DNA from: Symbiodinium natans
Taxonomy: Eukaryota > Sar > Dinophyceae > Suessiales > Symbiodiniaceae
Reading direction: 5' to 3'
Length of the DNA stretch: 64,000 bases
NCBI GenBank assembly: GCA_905221605.1
Contig: CAJNDS010002523.1
Span: 342,501-406,500, forward strand
Numbering within the stretch: the first letter of the stretch is position 1; each line of letters begins with the position of its first letter. The notes below the pieces were generated by a model, which saw nothing but the letters and a program-made list of their open reading frames with translations, was not told the origin of the DNA and ran no database searches. The position numbers and the translations under genes were made by a program. Positions 29,531-39,869 of the stretch are shown here, in pieces.

Positions 29531-29850
29531 GAAGCCCCCCTCTGTGGAGGGTTTAGGCAGCAGTTTAAGAGGCCTAATACTTGCTGGGCCTTTGGGCAGC
29601 AATTTAAGAGGCGTAATACTTGCTGGGCCTTCTGCGGAGGGTTTAGGCAGCAGTTTAAGAGGCCTGATACTTGCTGGGCCTTCTGTGGAGGATTTAGGCA
29701 AGCATTTCAAGAGGCCGAATACTCGCTGGGCCTTTTGTTGAGGGTTCGGGCAGCAGTTTAAGACATCTAAGAGGCTTAATACGGGCCTTCGGTAGAGGAG
29801 GCCGGGCGCAGCGTGAGAGGATTTAAGCAGCAGTTTAAGAGGCCTAATGC
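29531..29850 (-). repeat. Tandem repeat, inverted copy of the 6.7-kb minisatellite
   Basis: Five to six units of about 51 bp contain GGCAGCAGTTTAAGAGGCCT, AATACTTGCTGGGCCTTCTG and GGAGGGTTTA. The reverse complement matches the units at 6734-7095. Confidence 0.75.
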
Positions 29851-30004
29851 GAGCAGTGATTGCAAATGGGGGGGGCTGCGCCCCCCAACCCCCCCGCTTG
29901 TTTAAGCCGGGCGTGGAAGCATATGAATGATGTCCAAAACAAAACAAAACACATGGGGTTCTTGGCTTAGCCCCGCGCCACGTCACTGCTGTGCAAGGGC
30001 AAAA

Positions 30005-30300
30005 TGAATGTCACTTCTCCAGTTTCGAAGAATGAAATCCACAAACAAAATATGTAACAAGATTCGAGGGGGGTGGAATTCAGAATACATTCCCTTCTTT
30101 CGCTTCGTAAAAGGAAATGTATGTTTAAAGCTACTTCTCTGGTTTCGAAGAATGAAATCCCACAAAAGTACAAAAATACAACAAGATTCGAGGGGGTGGA
30201 ATTCCTTTTCTCAAAGGGAAGTTTGATTCTCTAGTTTCGAAGAACGAAATCCAACAAGATTCAAGGGGGTGGTGGAATTTAGAATAAATCCCTTCTCTCA
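30005..30300 (+). repeat. Three tandem units of about 110 bp
   Basis: Each unit has TTTCGAAGAA(T/C)GAAATCC, AACAAGATTCGAGGGGGTGG and AATTC, with drifting spacers. A related single copy is at 28340-28440. Confidence 0.65.
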
Positions 30301-30837
30301 TCTTCAAAATAAAGTAATGTTTGGAATCGTCCTTAAGCGGAGAAGCCGCAAAATGCGATTGTGTACCAGAGAACAAAAACCACCATCGCGCAATCATCAG
30401 AGCAAATGGGACCTGAAGGTCAAATTGGCAACCTGAAGGTTGGAAAAGCCACATCCGCAGCTACCATTGCCGGCATTCCAAGCTCAGGCGGCGAGCCCGT
30501 GCAGACAATTCGGTGATGCAGTACACCAGCGTAGTCACGCTAGGAAGTTGGAAAGCCAGCCAATGATGGATTCCTGAGGCTTTCGACTTGGTGCTCGGCG
30601 ATATTCGGACCACGGATCCAAGCCACAAGTGCACGCGGCCGTCGAAGCAAAGCTGGAGGCTTTGCACGAAAAACGAAAATGAACCATGAGTGGGGTGGCG
30701 CATGCCGTGGTGATCGCTCAAAGAAGCGCCGCAGGGCCCAACTCGCTTTAGCAAAAAGGTCCTAAGTTCCACCGGCACGGATCACCAGAAGGTCATTGGC
30801 TTCTCTACAGGCCTCCAGCAATGTCATTTCCGGAGTG
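30301..30837. other. No recognisable gene
   Basis: Only short frames without family motifs. Confidence 0.4.
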
Positions 30838-31335
30838 TGTGAGAAGCAGAGCACTCGCGCAGTTCTTTTCGCAAGTCGCACTTGAGCCAAACACCGTAGT
30901 GTTCAGCATGACTGTCCATGTCAGCAGAAAGCTCTCTCCAAGAGCTCAGTTCTCAAGGCTTACGAATTCCATCTCAACTTTGCTACACAAAGGAGGAAAG
31001 CAAAAGAAACATGCAAAACCTTTGGGGATTGCTTCAGGACTTCAAGTCTGTCTTAAAACCAACAGCATGCACTCACCATGCCTCAGTCAGGTTCCCAACT
31101 CACACGTAACGGTACGAACGACGTGGGCATGCACACGGAGTGAGTAACTGCAAAGGTCTGTCCCTCAGAGCTTCACACGCACTGCTTCAAGGCTTTGCAA
31201 AGCAAGCTCAGTGCTCTCAACACTATCACAAGGAACTGAACCAAACGTCATGCCATGCCAAAACATGCCAAAACAAGTTCTTGCCATTTCAAAACAAAGC
31301 TCTCGCTCAGACATGCAACTGTAAGACAGTTTCTG
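30838..31335 (-). repeat. Diverged LTR remnant (element-2 family)
   Basis: Read on the minus strand it ends with CTCACA and contains TTTGGCTCAAG (complement of 30881-30891), GAATTCGTAAGC and TTTGCTTTCCTCC. These match 12127-12560 and, more distantly, the LTRs at 34911 and 44548. No primer site lies beside the end at 30838, so it is either a 3' LTR or a solo remnant. Confidence 0.6.
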
Positions 31336-34300
31336 TACTGCCAACAACTAGGCACACCAAGGAAAGTGTAAACTTTTCTGCATACAAGCGAACGCATTCG
31401 CGGCCAGAGGCCAGGGGTTAGGGTGAAACTGAGGGGCCTGAGACCTGGTGTTCTGAGGTGTTCTCAGCACCACTGGGCTTTACCAGTTGGCTCAACTGAA
31501 CTTAAGTCAGGAGCTAGCCTACTCACTAAGGACTGCAGGAGGCTCTACTGGCGGGACAAACTTCTACCCTGTTTGGAGAACCCAGGTAACAGGCCTGGAG
31601 CTTGGGAGGCCCCAAAGCTCCCCACTTGTTCTAACCCACAAACACCTGCCAAGGTGGCTCGGCTTTCTCGCTCTTACTCACCTCGCCATGCACCCATGCC
31701 GTAACAGCGCTGGGCACACTTTACCAGGACAGAATGCATGTGGAACCTCCACCACCCAAATGGCAACCACCGCCCCGCCACCCAACCCCAGAAGGCCGCA
31801 GCACAAGGCTCGTCTATGGCGTTACAAGGGCCTGCCCCGCGACGACCAACCAGGCGAAGGGAGAGACGAGACGAGGTGTATACACCGCATGGTGAAAGGC
31901 TTACAATGTGAGTTGAAACCATCCAGGGGAGGCTTCCAGAGCTCACACTGCAGAACAGCACTGTTCTTCTTCCCAGTAAAGTGGTCAGCACGCAACTGAC
32001 AGCACAGAGGGCCGCAACCAGACAAGCAAGCGTAGCGGCCAGAGGCCAAGCGAGCCTGCCAGCACCAACCCTTGCTGGACTGCAAGGACCTGCCTCCACA
32101 CTCCTGACCAAACCTCGCAAGGCCAAGAGAAACCTGGAGGGCAAGGAGGCAAGGCTCAGCAGCTATACAAATGCAGAGCCCAAAACTGTTGTGGCTAGAC
32201 TGGTGTCCAAGCCGTGAGGGTTTTTAGTCAGATACCCGGAGTTAGGCGGCATCCCTCGCCTGTAGCCCCCTTTCGCTAGGGCCTACGTTGGTGCAGGTGT
32301 CCGCTGACTCATGAGCATGCGGCTTGTAGCCAACAGGCCTGATGTTCTTACTGATGGCATTGTGCAAGAGCCATCGTGAAGATCCAGGCTGCATCATGGC
32401 AGCTGGAAGGCACGCAATAAGCACATCGGCCACCAGGTTTGGCCGGTAAGCTCACCCTCGGCTGGATCGTACCAGAACCGAGGTGTTACTGGTAAAACCC
32501 AGAGTTCCTTCACGGATCTGGGTTGTGCATCGTTACCTGCAACCCCCTTTTTGGATAGGGCCCACAGCGGGTTCCCCTGACTCAGGTAAGCAGGCGGACT
32601 GTAGCTTGCAGGCATGACGATGCAAATGAATGCGCTTGACGGTGCACCATCCAAGTTTCAGGCTCTCAACCCCTTCTACCAACACAAGCATGCTGCTGCC
32701 CCGGCGGCACTGCTTCTCGCTCTTACCCTCAGGGCCGAGCAACTATGCCGCAATAACACCGGGTGTTTGCCACCAAGGCAACACAAATTTGATGATGCAA
32801 AAGGGGACAAACCGCAACTTGAACAAGGGATTGGAAGGCGCACTGATTGGATTAGCCTGCAGCCCCTTTTTGAATAAGGCCTGCATCTTGGTAGGTTACC
32901 CTTGACTCGGGTGAGCAGATGGGCTGTGGCATGCAAGCATTCCATTTCTCTGGAGTCAGCCTGGATAGAACGATTCTAGACAGGCTGCTGTCATTGTTCT
33001 GCAAGAGGTCTTGCCTAAGCACATCGGCCGCCAGGCTTGGGCCTGAGGCCGGCCAGCATTACCATCGGCTGGATCGTACCAATACCGAGGTGTAAGGCCC
33101 AAACACCCATTTAGGATGCATCTATGGGGCAGCGGCAAGCCTTTTAGGCCCGTCCGGTCGGTCAACACCGGTACCGAGCACGATGACCCAATTCGCCCTA
33201 GCTGGGGATGCACTTTCCAGGCTAGCACACACAGACAGGCGCACGCCTACAAGACGGGTAGTGAGTTGGGAAGGACTGGCCACGACTTATTGACACTGCG
33301 GGCCGACTGCCACTTCTCCACTTCTGACACCTCATACAGGCAGGCTCAGATTTATCAAAATCAAGAACTAGAAATGTTTTTAAAGACGGATACATTATTA
33401 GCATTTGAAAGTGTGCCTGCTCCACAAGTTTACCTGCAAGGACTGGCTGGGAATAACCACGAGCCATTGCTGAGCGGCTCACTCTGACGGCTGTGCCGTC
33501 GTTTCAGAGGGGACTGTGCCGACTGGTTTGGAAACCAAGTCAAAACATGCCTATTCATGGCCGAGGAAGTCCCAGGCTCAATGATGGAAGCAAGGCCTAT
33601 TCAACTGCAGGCGCAAAGAGTGCATAGGGTGGTTTATGTGACAATCAGGAACAAGGTGGGAACTTAATTAAGCCTTGTCCCACCCCTCGCTCACGTTCAC
33701 CAATGGCCTCTCACCCCGCTACTGTGCAACGAAAGGGACCTTGCCAACAGGTTAGGCCCTTTGGTGAGGCAATTTAACCACTACAGACGGTGTCAATCCG
33801 CCCGCTGGCTTGAAAAGACTGTATTGTGTTGCTCGAGACCGTTTAAAGTGGGGCACGAAAACCTGGATTTTCTGAGCTATGCTCACCACCACTGGGCTTT
33901 GCTAGCTTACCCACTGTTGGGCTATGGCTTTACTGGCGGGACAGGCCTCTATCCTGTTTGGCCGTTCCAGGTCAACTACGAGCTTGGGAGGCCCCAAACT
34001 CGTGCTGGCTTGCTGCGAACAGCAGAGGCCAAAAGCGACATCCACCACCACTTCCCCCGAAGCGCTGAACCCTCGAAGCAACACTGACCTGCCATTGGGT
34101 CTCCAGGAGCCAAGTGTACCAAGCAGCAGGCAGGTGGCCTTTTTGGCTGCAGTCTGATTTGTCACCCCACGCCGGGTCTCCTTCCAGGGCAGCGTTGGGT
34201 GAAACATTGGTGGTCGGACGGCAGGACCAGCACGACGGCAAACCGGCTGCACGTATTCGCCAAGTGCGAAGGCAGAAAAGGCGTTGATACACGTGGAGGT

Positions 34301-34359
34301 AGCCCTTTTCGTTTTGCATGAACATCGGTCACCTTCGGTCTCAGATTCGGTGAAGCAGT
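31336..34359. repeat. Diffuse repeat region without a supported gene
   Basis: Two direct copies of a block with TACTGGCGGGACA, CCTGTTTGG and GAGCTTGGGAGGCCCCAAA lie at 31467-31618 and 33884-34004. Three imperfect direct copies of another block start at 32254, 32532 and 32854. They have GCCTGTAGCCCC-like starts and TGACTCGGGTGAGCAG; two of them continue to CGGCTGGATCGTACCA with ACCGAGGTGT. Open frames up to 170 codons cross the interval, but none shows a recognisable domain. Confidence 0.45.
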
Positions 34360-34905
34360 TTACAATTGCACGGCTGCTTCTCTATCATCATGGACCTTGG
34401 CTTTTACAAACATGATTCTCTGTTTCAGAAGCTTTTCTGGCATGCATTTCGGATTATGCATGGCTGGTGCGAATCTCCAAGAACTTCTCTTACCCCTCGG
34501 GGTTTCAATAACACCTTGCTGATCAAGCTCCTCGCGTTTCATTTTTGCTGCGGAGGGTAGCCACAATACACCATCAGCAGTTGGCATCAGAGGAGGAAGT
34601 CTCTGGGCCCCTCTCAACAATGAAGCACGCAACGCTTTCCACTCTGGAGTGGCCCACAGACTGGGTTCAGGCTGCTCCAATCCCAGCATGGGATCGGTAA
34701 GATCAATGGACCTGTTTGACTCAGTGCTCACAGCAAACAGCGCCATCATGCGCGTGATCAGCGCGTTGTCTCCATGCAGCTGTGAGGCCTGGAAACCTGT
34801 GAGATTTTCGACCATGCTTGGGTCGGTGTCCCGCAACGGCATTCCACAGCGTCTGATGCCTCCCAAGTTCCCAGACATCTGTGGGATGAAGTGCTGGGAG
34901 TCGGT
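34360..34905 (-). pseudogene. Retroelement relic interrupted by element 2 (left part)
   Basis: The minus-strand frame reads QHFIPQMSGNLGGIRRCGMP, then DPSMVENLTGFQASQLHGDN and PEPSLWATPEWKALRASL. The last phrase resembles sequence found in dinoflagellate retroelement polyproteins near their methyltransferase-like part; this is from memory and unchecked. The rest of the relic lies beyond the inserted element, from 45105. A longer frame through 34974 runs into the LTR and is not real. Confidence 0.35.
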
Positions 34906-34910
34906 CATGA
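34906..34910. repeat. Target site duplication, left (CATGA)
   Basis: CATGA precedes the 5' LTR; the same bases follow the 3' LTR at 45100-45104. Confidence 0.9.
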
Positions 34911-35460
34911 TGTGAAAGTTTTTGACTTTCTTGTGAGTGCCTTTACAGTTCAGGATGTCTTGCACGTGTGACATGAACCACGAGTTTGCATTGCATGAGT
35001 CGAGAGCTGTGCTTGGACCGTTTGTTTGGTGTTAGCAGAAGCAGGCATGGACATAGCATGTTTGGAGCTTGGCTTGAAAGTGTTTCTTGCTTTGAGCTTG
35101 ACGTGAGATGTTTGGAGTGTGCATGATGAGCAGAGAAGCACTCGAGATGCTTTAGGAGCATCCTTGAAGAAGTGCGTGTTGCTCTGAGTTTGCTCTTTAA
35201 ACCTTGGCCGCCGACCCTCGCTTCGCTCGTGTCGTCGTACTGAGGTTCGAGCAGAGTGGCTGTGCACTTGTATGCTTGTTTTGCTGAAGCACTGAAGTCC
35301 TGAGAAGCACTAGGACGTTTGCATGTGTTCCTCCTTTGTTTAACAAAGTTGAGATGGAATTCACGAAAGTGAAGCTGCGCTGACTCTGCGAGAGACTTGC
35401 CGAACACCTCTGGTGTTTTGGCTCAAGCGTGGAGTGAAAAAGAGCTCTGCGTTTTTCACA
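34911..35460 (+). repeat. 5' LTR of element 2
   Basis: Begins TGTGAAAGTTTTTGACTTTC and ends GCGTTTTTCACA. Near the 3' side a perfect hairpin AACACC-TCT-GGTGTT (35403-35417) runs into TTTTGGCTCAAG (35416-35427), equal to the last 12 bases of the dinoflagellate spliced leader. Confidence 0.93.
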
Positions 35461-35472
35461 TGGTAGCGGAGC
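35461..35472 (+). other. Primer binding site of element 2
   Basis: TGGTAGCGGAGC, adjacent to the LTR and identical to that of element 1, so both families are likely primed by the same host tRNA, probably initiator tRNA-Met. Confidence 0.85.
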
Positions 35473-35497
35473 GTCTGAGGACGTTCCAGTAGAGACC

Positions 35498-38400
35498 ATG
35501 GCCGCCCAAGCTCCGGACCCTTCTCAGGTGCCGGTACCGGACGTGAGTCCTGAAGAAGAGGCTTTGCTGTTTGGTCAAGCAGGCCAGACAACTACGCGAC
35601 CTCAGGAAGCACCGAACCCCTTTGAGTCCCCTCCGGCAACTCCTGCTCAAGCGCAGGCTTCACCAGCGGGCAGTCAGGCAGGGGGAACCTTGCCCACAGC
35701 CAGCGGTGGAGGAACCGAGACTGGGTTTCAAGCCATCGTGTTGGAAATGCTACGTCAGCAGAACCAGTCTACACTTGAGCTCTTGCGTCAGCAAGGGCAG
35801 GCTACTCAACAGAACCAGCAGTTGATAGCTGCTCTCATGAGACGCATGGACTTAGAGGAGAAACGCCGAAACGAGGCCGAAGAGAAGGCAGCGGAGACTG
35901 CTAAGTTGGTTGCTGAAGCTGCAGCTAAAGCCAAGACTGCCGACCCGTTTTCGGGACCTGGTGCAACAGCAGCGACGGGGTCGTCTTCGTCTACTTCTTT
36001 TAGTGGTGGGTCCACTCTTCAGAACCGAGCGGAGAAGTACCTACCGCCTTTGCCATTGCTGGAGCATCAAGGCATGAGCAAAGGACGCATGCGAGAAGTG
36101 GAAACATGGCATGGCTATGTGGAGACTTTGAGCTCGTGGTTGGCTTTGCAGGACGAGTCTTTCGTTCGGGAGCTTCAGCTGTGTGTGAAGGTGAAACACG
36201 AGATACTCCAGAAGGATCTCAGTGTGGAAGTTGCAGCGCGGAGCGCTAAGCTGTTTTACTACCTGACCCAAGCCCTGGCAAAGTGGGAAAGGGGTCTGGA
36301 GTTGCTACGCTCGTGCTCGAAGCGACAGGCTTTGAGTGCCTGTGGGTACGAGGCCATGCGCACCATCACACAGCAGTACAGCATAGTGTCCCGCATGGAA
36401 GCCGTCTTCGTGCGTGACCAGTGTTTGAAGTTGCAGCACACGTGCCAACATATTCGGCGGCCTACTGACCTCATTAGGCACCTTGAAGATGAGTTTTCTC
36501 GGTCTGAGGCAAAGCTGTCGAATTTCCCTGAACTTCTTCTGTCAGAGGCTGATCGGTGCAGTATCCTTTTGCAAGCGGTGAATACCGAGCTTCGTCAATA
36601 CGTTGTCTTGCATGGGAAGAGCAACGACTGGAACTCATTGTGCAGCAGTCTGAAGTACTACGAAGAACAGCTTCGACTGTGTGAGGCTCCAGGTGGAACG
36701 TCTCGATCCCTCAGTGACACTTTGTGTGATTACTGCGGGAAACGGGGACACCAAGCCGAGAAATGCTGGCAGAAGCAAAGGGATGAGAAGGCCCGTGGTG
36801 GTGGCAGTCCGGACAAAGGCAAGGGCGACCATGGAAAGGATCGAAAGAAGCCTAAGGACAAAGGAAAAGGGGACCGAAACCCCAAAGGTGGGGGAACTCC
36901 CAAAGGTGGAGGAACGCCGCGGGGAGGTGGAACTCCTCGGAGCGAGCAAGGGGACAAGAGCCCCAAAGGACGCGGAAAGGGCAAGGAGAAGTCGAAGAAG
37001 AAGAAAGGAAAAGGGAAAGGCCGTTACTTGGGTGAGCCCGAATCGGAAGCAGACTCTGGGGAAGCCACCTTGATGGCTTTGGGTTTTTCTGGAGTGCGGG
37101 AAGCTTCGGCCGAACCTTCTCTTCCTCCTCGTGTTCTGAACGCGCCTGAAGAGGTGAAGCCGGTAGGCACCGTAGTTGGAGATTCAATGGGGGCCTTAGG
37201 CTCGAAGTTTTCTCAAAGAGGAAACCTCTCTCAGATGTGCTCGCACCTAGGGGTTAGCCCGAGGGATGTTTGGTTGGTTGATAGTGGGGCTACGTGCCAC
37301 ATAGTTTCCAACCAGTTTATCTCAGGATTTCGTGTGGTGAAGACACATGACAAGGCAGCCAGTCTGTTCAACGCCTCTGGAGGTTCGATCGACGTTTCGT
37401 CTGTGGTCGATATCGAAGTCTACTTCGGTGATGTTCTTCTGAGACTCGGGGAGGTGTTGGTGGCTGATGTCGGGTTTAACGTCCTCTCTCCATGGTGTGG
37501 GGCGGAATTGGGTTGGAAGACCTATCTGTCCAAAACGGGGTCCCGAATGTACAAAGGGAACAAGAAGAGTATCAAGTTGGTTGGTCACAATCGGGCCTGG
37601 TGGGCGTTTAGTGGGGGAAAGAAGTCTAAAGCCTCCTCCAAGAAAGGGGCGGAAGGGCCTAAAGACATGGAACTTGATTCACTGAAGGACGCTGTTGTGC
37701 CAGGATCTGAGGTTCCTATCCCCTCAGGACAGCGGACCGCTCCCAGGAGCATCTTGAAGAAAGGAGGAAAGAGCCTGCATAAGGTCGATGAGCTCGATGA
37801 TGAGCAGTGTGGCCGACACGCTTTGTCTTCAACTCCGTTTTCGTTTCTCCTTCGAGGGTTTAGGTCTGAGATCTTCAATCCCGAAAGTCCTCAAGAAGAG
37901 CTTGTTTTCGACAAAGATCTTAGGAAACAGCATGACATGTGTGGCTTGAATTTGATTAGGAAGCAGCATGACATGTTTGGCTTGAGCTTGCGCTTGATTT
38001 TTGAGCTTGGATTGAATTGCTTGAGCATGTTGCTTTGGAACCTTGGGAACATACATGCTTTGGAGCTTGCTTTGCGTGTGTGCGTCATGTTTTTCATGGG
38101 GTGTTTTTCGCTTATGCAAGGGATTGGAGCGCCTTTCGGAAGCGCACGAAGGAACAGATCCGGAGCTCTGAGTGTTTTGGTTCTAGTAGCCTTTTGCTTT
38201 TGTTGCTCGGAGAGCAATACGATCCATGATGGGTGGCTCTCAAACCTCTGGGCCTACGATAGAGGACCCAGTTGGTGGAGAGGCGAGTGTTTCGCCAATG
38301 GTGGGCCCGTCGCTGGAGGAGGTGACGGTCCAGGAGCCTTCGCCTACCGACTCCGAGAATTGGGGGCATTGGCGCCCCATTGCGGCGGACCCCGTGGATA

Positions 38401-39859
38401 TTGGAGATTCCGATGTGCCGAAAATTACTCCGGTGGACACCACGCAGCCACCATCCATTCCGGGACAACGCCTGACGGCCTTGCATCATGCTTTGCTTTT
38501 CGATATGAGGAGGAGGATTGCGGAGGCTGCCGAGCTTGGGGTCCATTTGTACCCCGGGCCTGGGGAACCAATGCCCCAGCTTTCCCTTATTATGGGCCCC
38601 CAGCAGACCCGAGTGCCATTTACGATTCCCTCGCCATGGCCGGGACCATAGGCGAGGCCTATGTGGCGCAGCATCTGGGGTCTCCGGCGATTACTCGCCA
38701 GATCTTTGGTGGGTCTGCGACTTTGGTTCGTCCCAGCGAATATGCAGCCCCGACTCCGTGGCACTCGGTGCTTCCGCGGTTTCCGGAAGGTCCACATCCA
38801 CCACAGGTACTTCCCGAACCTGTGCAAGAAGAAGGTCGCCGTCCCAAAAGATTTCGGGAGGTGGCCACCTCCACTGTGGATCAAGACTTGGCTGCAGAGG
38901 AGCGCCTCCATCTTCTTCTCCAAGGCAAAGGCCTCTTCGAATGGGGGCTGAGGCCCCACGACGTCCTGTCAGCCATGGACAGGCTGGGCGTCGCTACCAA
39001 GGGCGCTGGAGGGCGCAACGACCGCCGAGAGCGCGAATGCTCCATAAGCGCAATGGGGTATCTTCAGCGGCTCCTCATCTGCTTGCGCGCCTTTATCAAT
39101 GCAAAGGCGGGGGAACGCCCGTTGTTGGCCCTTCACGAGCCGCGTCTCTTCGAGGGACCGCGCTTTACGCGGTATCGCGACGAACGTGTCGCGTGGGGCG
39201 AGCTCACTACGAGTTTGAGGCTTCGAACAGATGCTGCATTGCGGTCGAAGGAGGCCAGCAATGCCCGCAGGGCCGCGCGAGATTCGCGCCGGAGGTTGAA
39301 GCCGAAGGCCCGTGCTGGTCCTGGTGGGTCTACATCAAGCGATTCGAGCTCCACCTCCGTTTCGGCCGACGAAGACCTCCATGGCGAAGGCCCCGAAGAG
39401 GCGCTGAGATTTTGCTTGAAGTGCAGGGAGGACAATATCTCAGTCCAAGAGGCCCTTTGCCTCCCTACGCCAGAGACGGCGCCACCACCGATGGTGAAGC
39501 AAGCAGGAATGGGTGGTCGAGATCCTCCAGCTCCACCAATGGTTCCGGGAACTTCGGCTGCAACTCCGGGCCACCACGACGACGGGGATATGCCCCTGGA
39601 GCCACCTTCTCCTGCTTCAACAGCCCCGCCTGGGGATTCCATCGGCCGCCTTCTTCTTGGTCTTGGACAGACGGGCTCGGAGCGCTCGTTCGTTCTTCCG
39701 CCGCCACCGCCGGCGGTAAAGGCGATGCCACGCCCCGCTCCGGGGCCCTCCATGCCAACGGTTCCCGAATCGGAGGCCCCATCTTCCAGCAGCTCGGCCA
39801 ATGTCCCCAGCTTCGATGCGGTGGTGGCTGCCGCAAAGGAGACGATCAAGAAAGGATGA
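35498..39859 (+). CDS. Gag-protease ORF1 of element 2
   Basis: The 1,453-codon frame begins 25 bp after the primer site. Residues 85-150 form a Gln/Glu-rich coiled coil. Residues 180-400 are the helical Gag core (TWHGYVETLSSWLALQDESF). The zinc knuckle CDYCGKRGHQAEKC is at 410-423, followed by a Lys/Gly/Pro-rich RNA-binding-like stretch. The protease core VWLVDSGATCHIV has catalytic Asp 595. After about residue 800 the frame changes character. It runs through a GAGCTTG/CATG-rich tract with two hydrophobic stretches (VCVMFFMGCFSLM, LSVLVLVAFCFCC), a doubtful section (to about 38600, where another frame looks more protein-like) and a Pro/Ala/Arg-rich linker. A decayed relative of the linker is at 24801-25929. 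This half may be spliced, frameshifted or disordered linker; no enzyme is recognised in it. Confidence 0.85.
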   Translation: MAAQAPDPSQVPVPDVSPEEEALLFGQAGQTTTRPQEAPNPFESPPATPAQAQASPAGSQAGGTLPTASGGGTETGFQAIVLEMLRQQNQSTLELLRQQGQATQQNQQLIAALMRRMDLEEKRRNEAEEKAAETAKLVAEAAAKAKTADPFSGPGATAATGSSSSTSFSGGSTLQNRAEKYLPPLPLLEHQGMSKGRMREVETWHGYVETLSSWLALQDESFVRELQLCVKVKHEILQKDLSVEVAARSAKLFYYLTQALAKWERGLELLRSCSKRQALSACGYEAMRTITQQYSIVSRMEAVFVRDQCLKLQHTCQHIRRPTDLIRHLEDEFSRSEAKLSNFPELLLSEADRCSILLQAVNTELRQYVVLHGKSNDWNSLCSSLKYYEEQLRLCEAPGGTSRSLSDTLCDYCGKRGHQAEKCWQKQRDEKARGGGSPDKGKGDHGKDRKKPKDKGKGDRNPKGGGTPKGGGTPRGGGTPRSEQGDKSPKGRGKGKEKSKKKKGKGKGRYLGEPESEADSGEATLMALGFSGVREASAEPSLPPRVLNAPEEVKPVGTVVGDSMGALGSKFSQRGNLSQMCSHLGVSPRDVWLVDSGATCHIVSNQFISGFRVVKTHDKAASLFNASGGSIDVSSVVDIEVYFGDVLLRLGEVLVADVGFNVLSPWCGAELGWKTYLSKTGSRMYKGNKKSIKLVGHNRAWWAFSGGKKSKASSKKGAEGPKDMELDSLKDAVVPGSEVPIPSGQRTAPRSILKKGGKSLHKVDELDDEQCGRHALSSTPFSFLLRGFRSEIFNPESPQEELVFDKDLRKQHDMCGLNLIRKQHDMFGLSLRLIFELGLNCLSMLLWNLGNIHALELALRVCVMFFMGCFSLMQGIGAPFGSARRNRSGALSVLVLVAFCFCCSESNTIHDGWLSNLWAYDRGPSWWRGECFANGGPVAGGGDGPGAFAYRLRELGALAPHCGGPRGYWRFRCAENYSGGHHAATIHSGTTPDGLASCFAFRYEEEDCGGCRAWGPFVPRAWGTNAPAFPYYGPPADPSAIYDSLAMAGTIGEAYVAQHLGSPAITRQIFGGSATLVRPSEYAAPTPWHSVLPRFPEGPHPPQVLPEPVQEEGRRPKRFREVATSTVDQDLAAEERLHLLLQGKGLFEWGLRPHDVLSAMDRLGVATKGAGGRNDRRERECSISAMGYLQRLLICLRAFINAKAGERPLLALHEPRLFEGPRFTRYRDERVAWGELTTSLRLRTDAALRSKEASNARRAARDSRRRLKPKARAGPGGSTSSDSSSTSVSADEDLHGEGPEEALRFCLKCREDNISVQEALCLPTPETAPPPMVKQAGMGGRDPPAPPMVPGTSAATPGHHDDGDMPLEPPSPASTAPPGDSIGRLLLGLGQTGSERSFVLPPPPPAVKAMPRPAPGPSMPTVPESEAPSSSSSANVPSFDAVVAAAKETIKKG
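38226..38651 (+). CDS. Alternative frame inside ORF1 region, possibly the true coding frame here
   Basis: This 141-codon frame starts at an ATG directly after the hydrophobic tract. It reads as an acidic/Pro-rich protein (PSLEEVTVQEPSPTDSENWG, ALHHALLFDMRRRIAEAAEL) of ordinary composition. ORF1 over the same bases is Gly/Trp/Cys-heavy. Beyond 38640 the ORF1 frame looks better. A frameshift near 38600, or a separate start or splice at 38226, would explain the pattern. No homology is recognised. Confidence 0.3.
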   Translation: MMGGSQTSGPTIEDPVGGEASVSPMVGPSLEEVTVQEPSPTDSENWGHWRPIAADPVDIGDSDVPKITPVDTTQPPSIPGQRLTALHHALLFDMRRRIAEAAELGVHLYPGPGEPMPQLSLIMGPQQTRVPFTIPSPWPGP

Positions 39860-39869
39860 AGGGGATTTG

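Noticed and set aside
31487-31999. 170-codon plus-strand frame as a gene
   Set aside because: It crosses a dispersed repeat and shows no domain or compositional sign of coding.
34974-35407. Minus-strand frames through the 5' LTR of element 2 (and the same at 44429-45046)
   Set aside because: They are antisense readings of LTR sequence duplicated at both ends.
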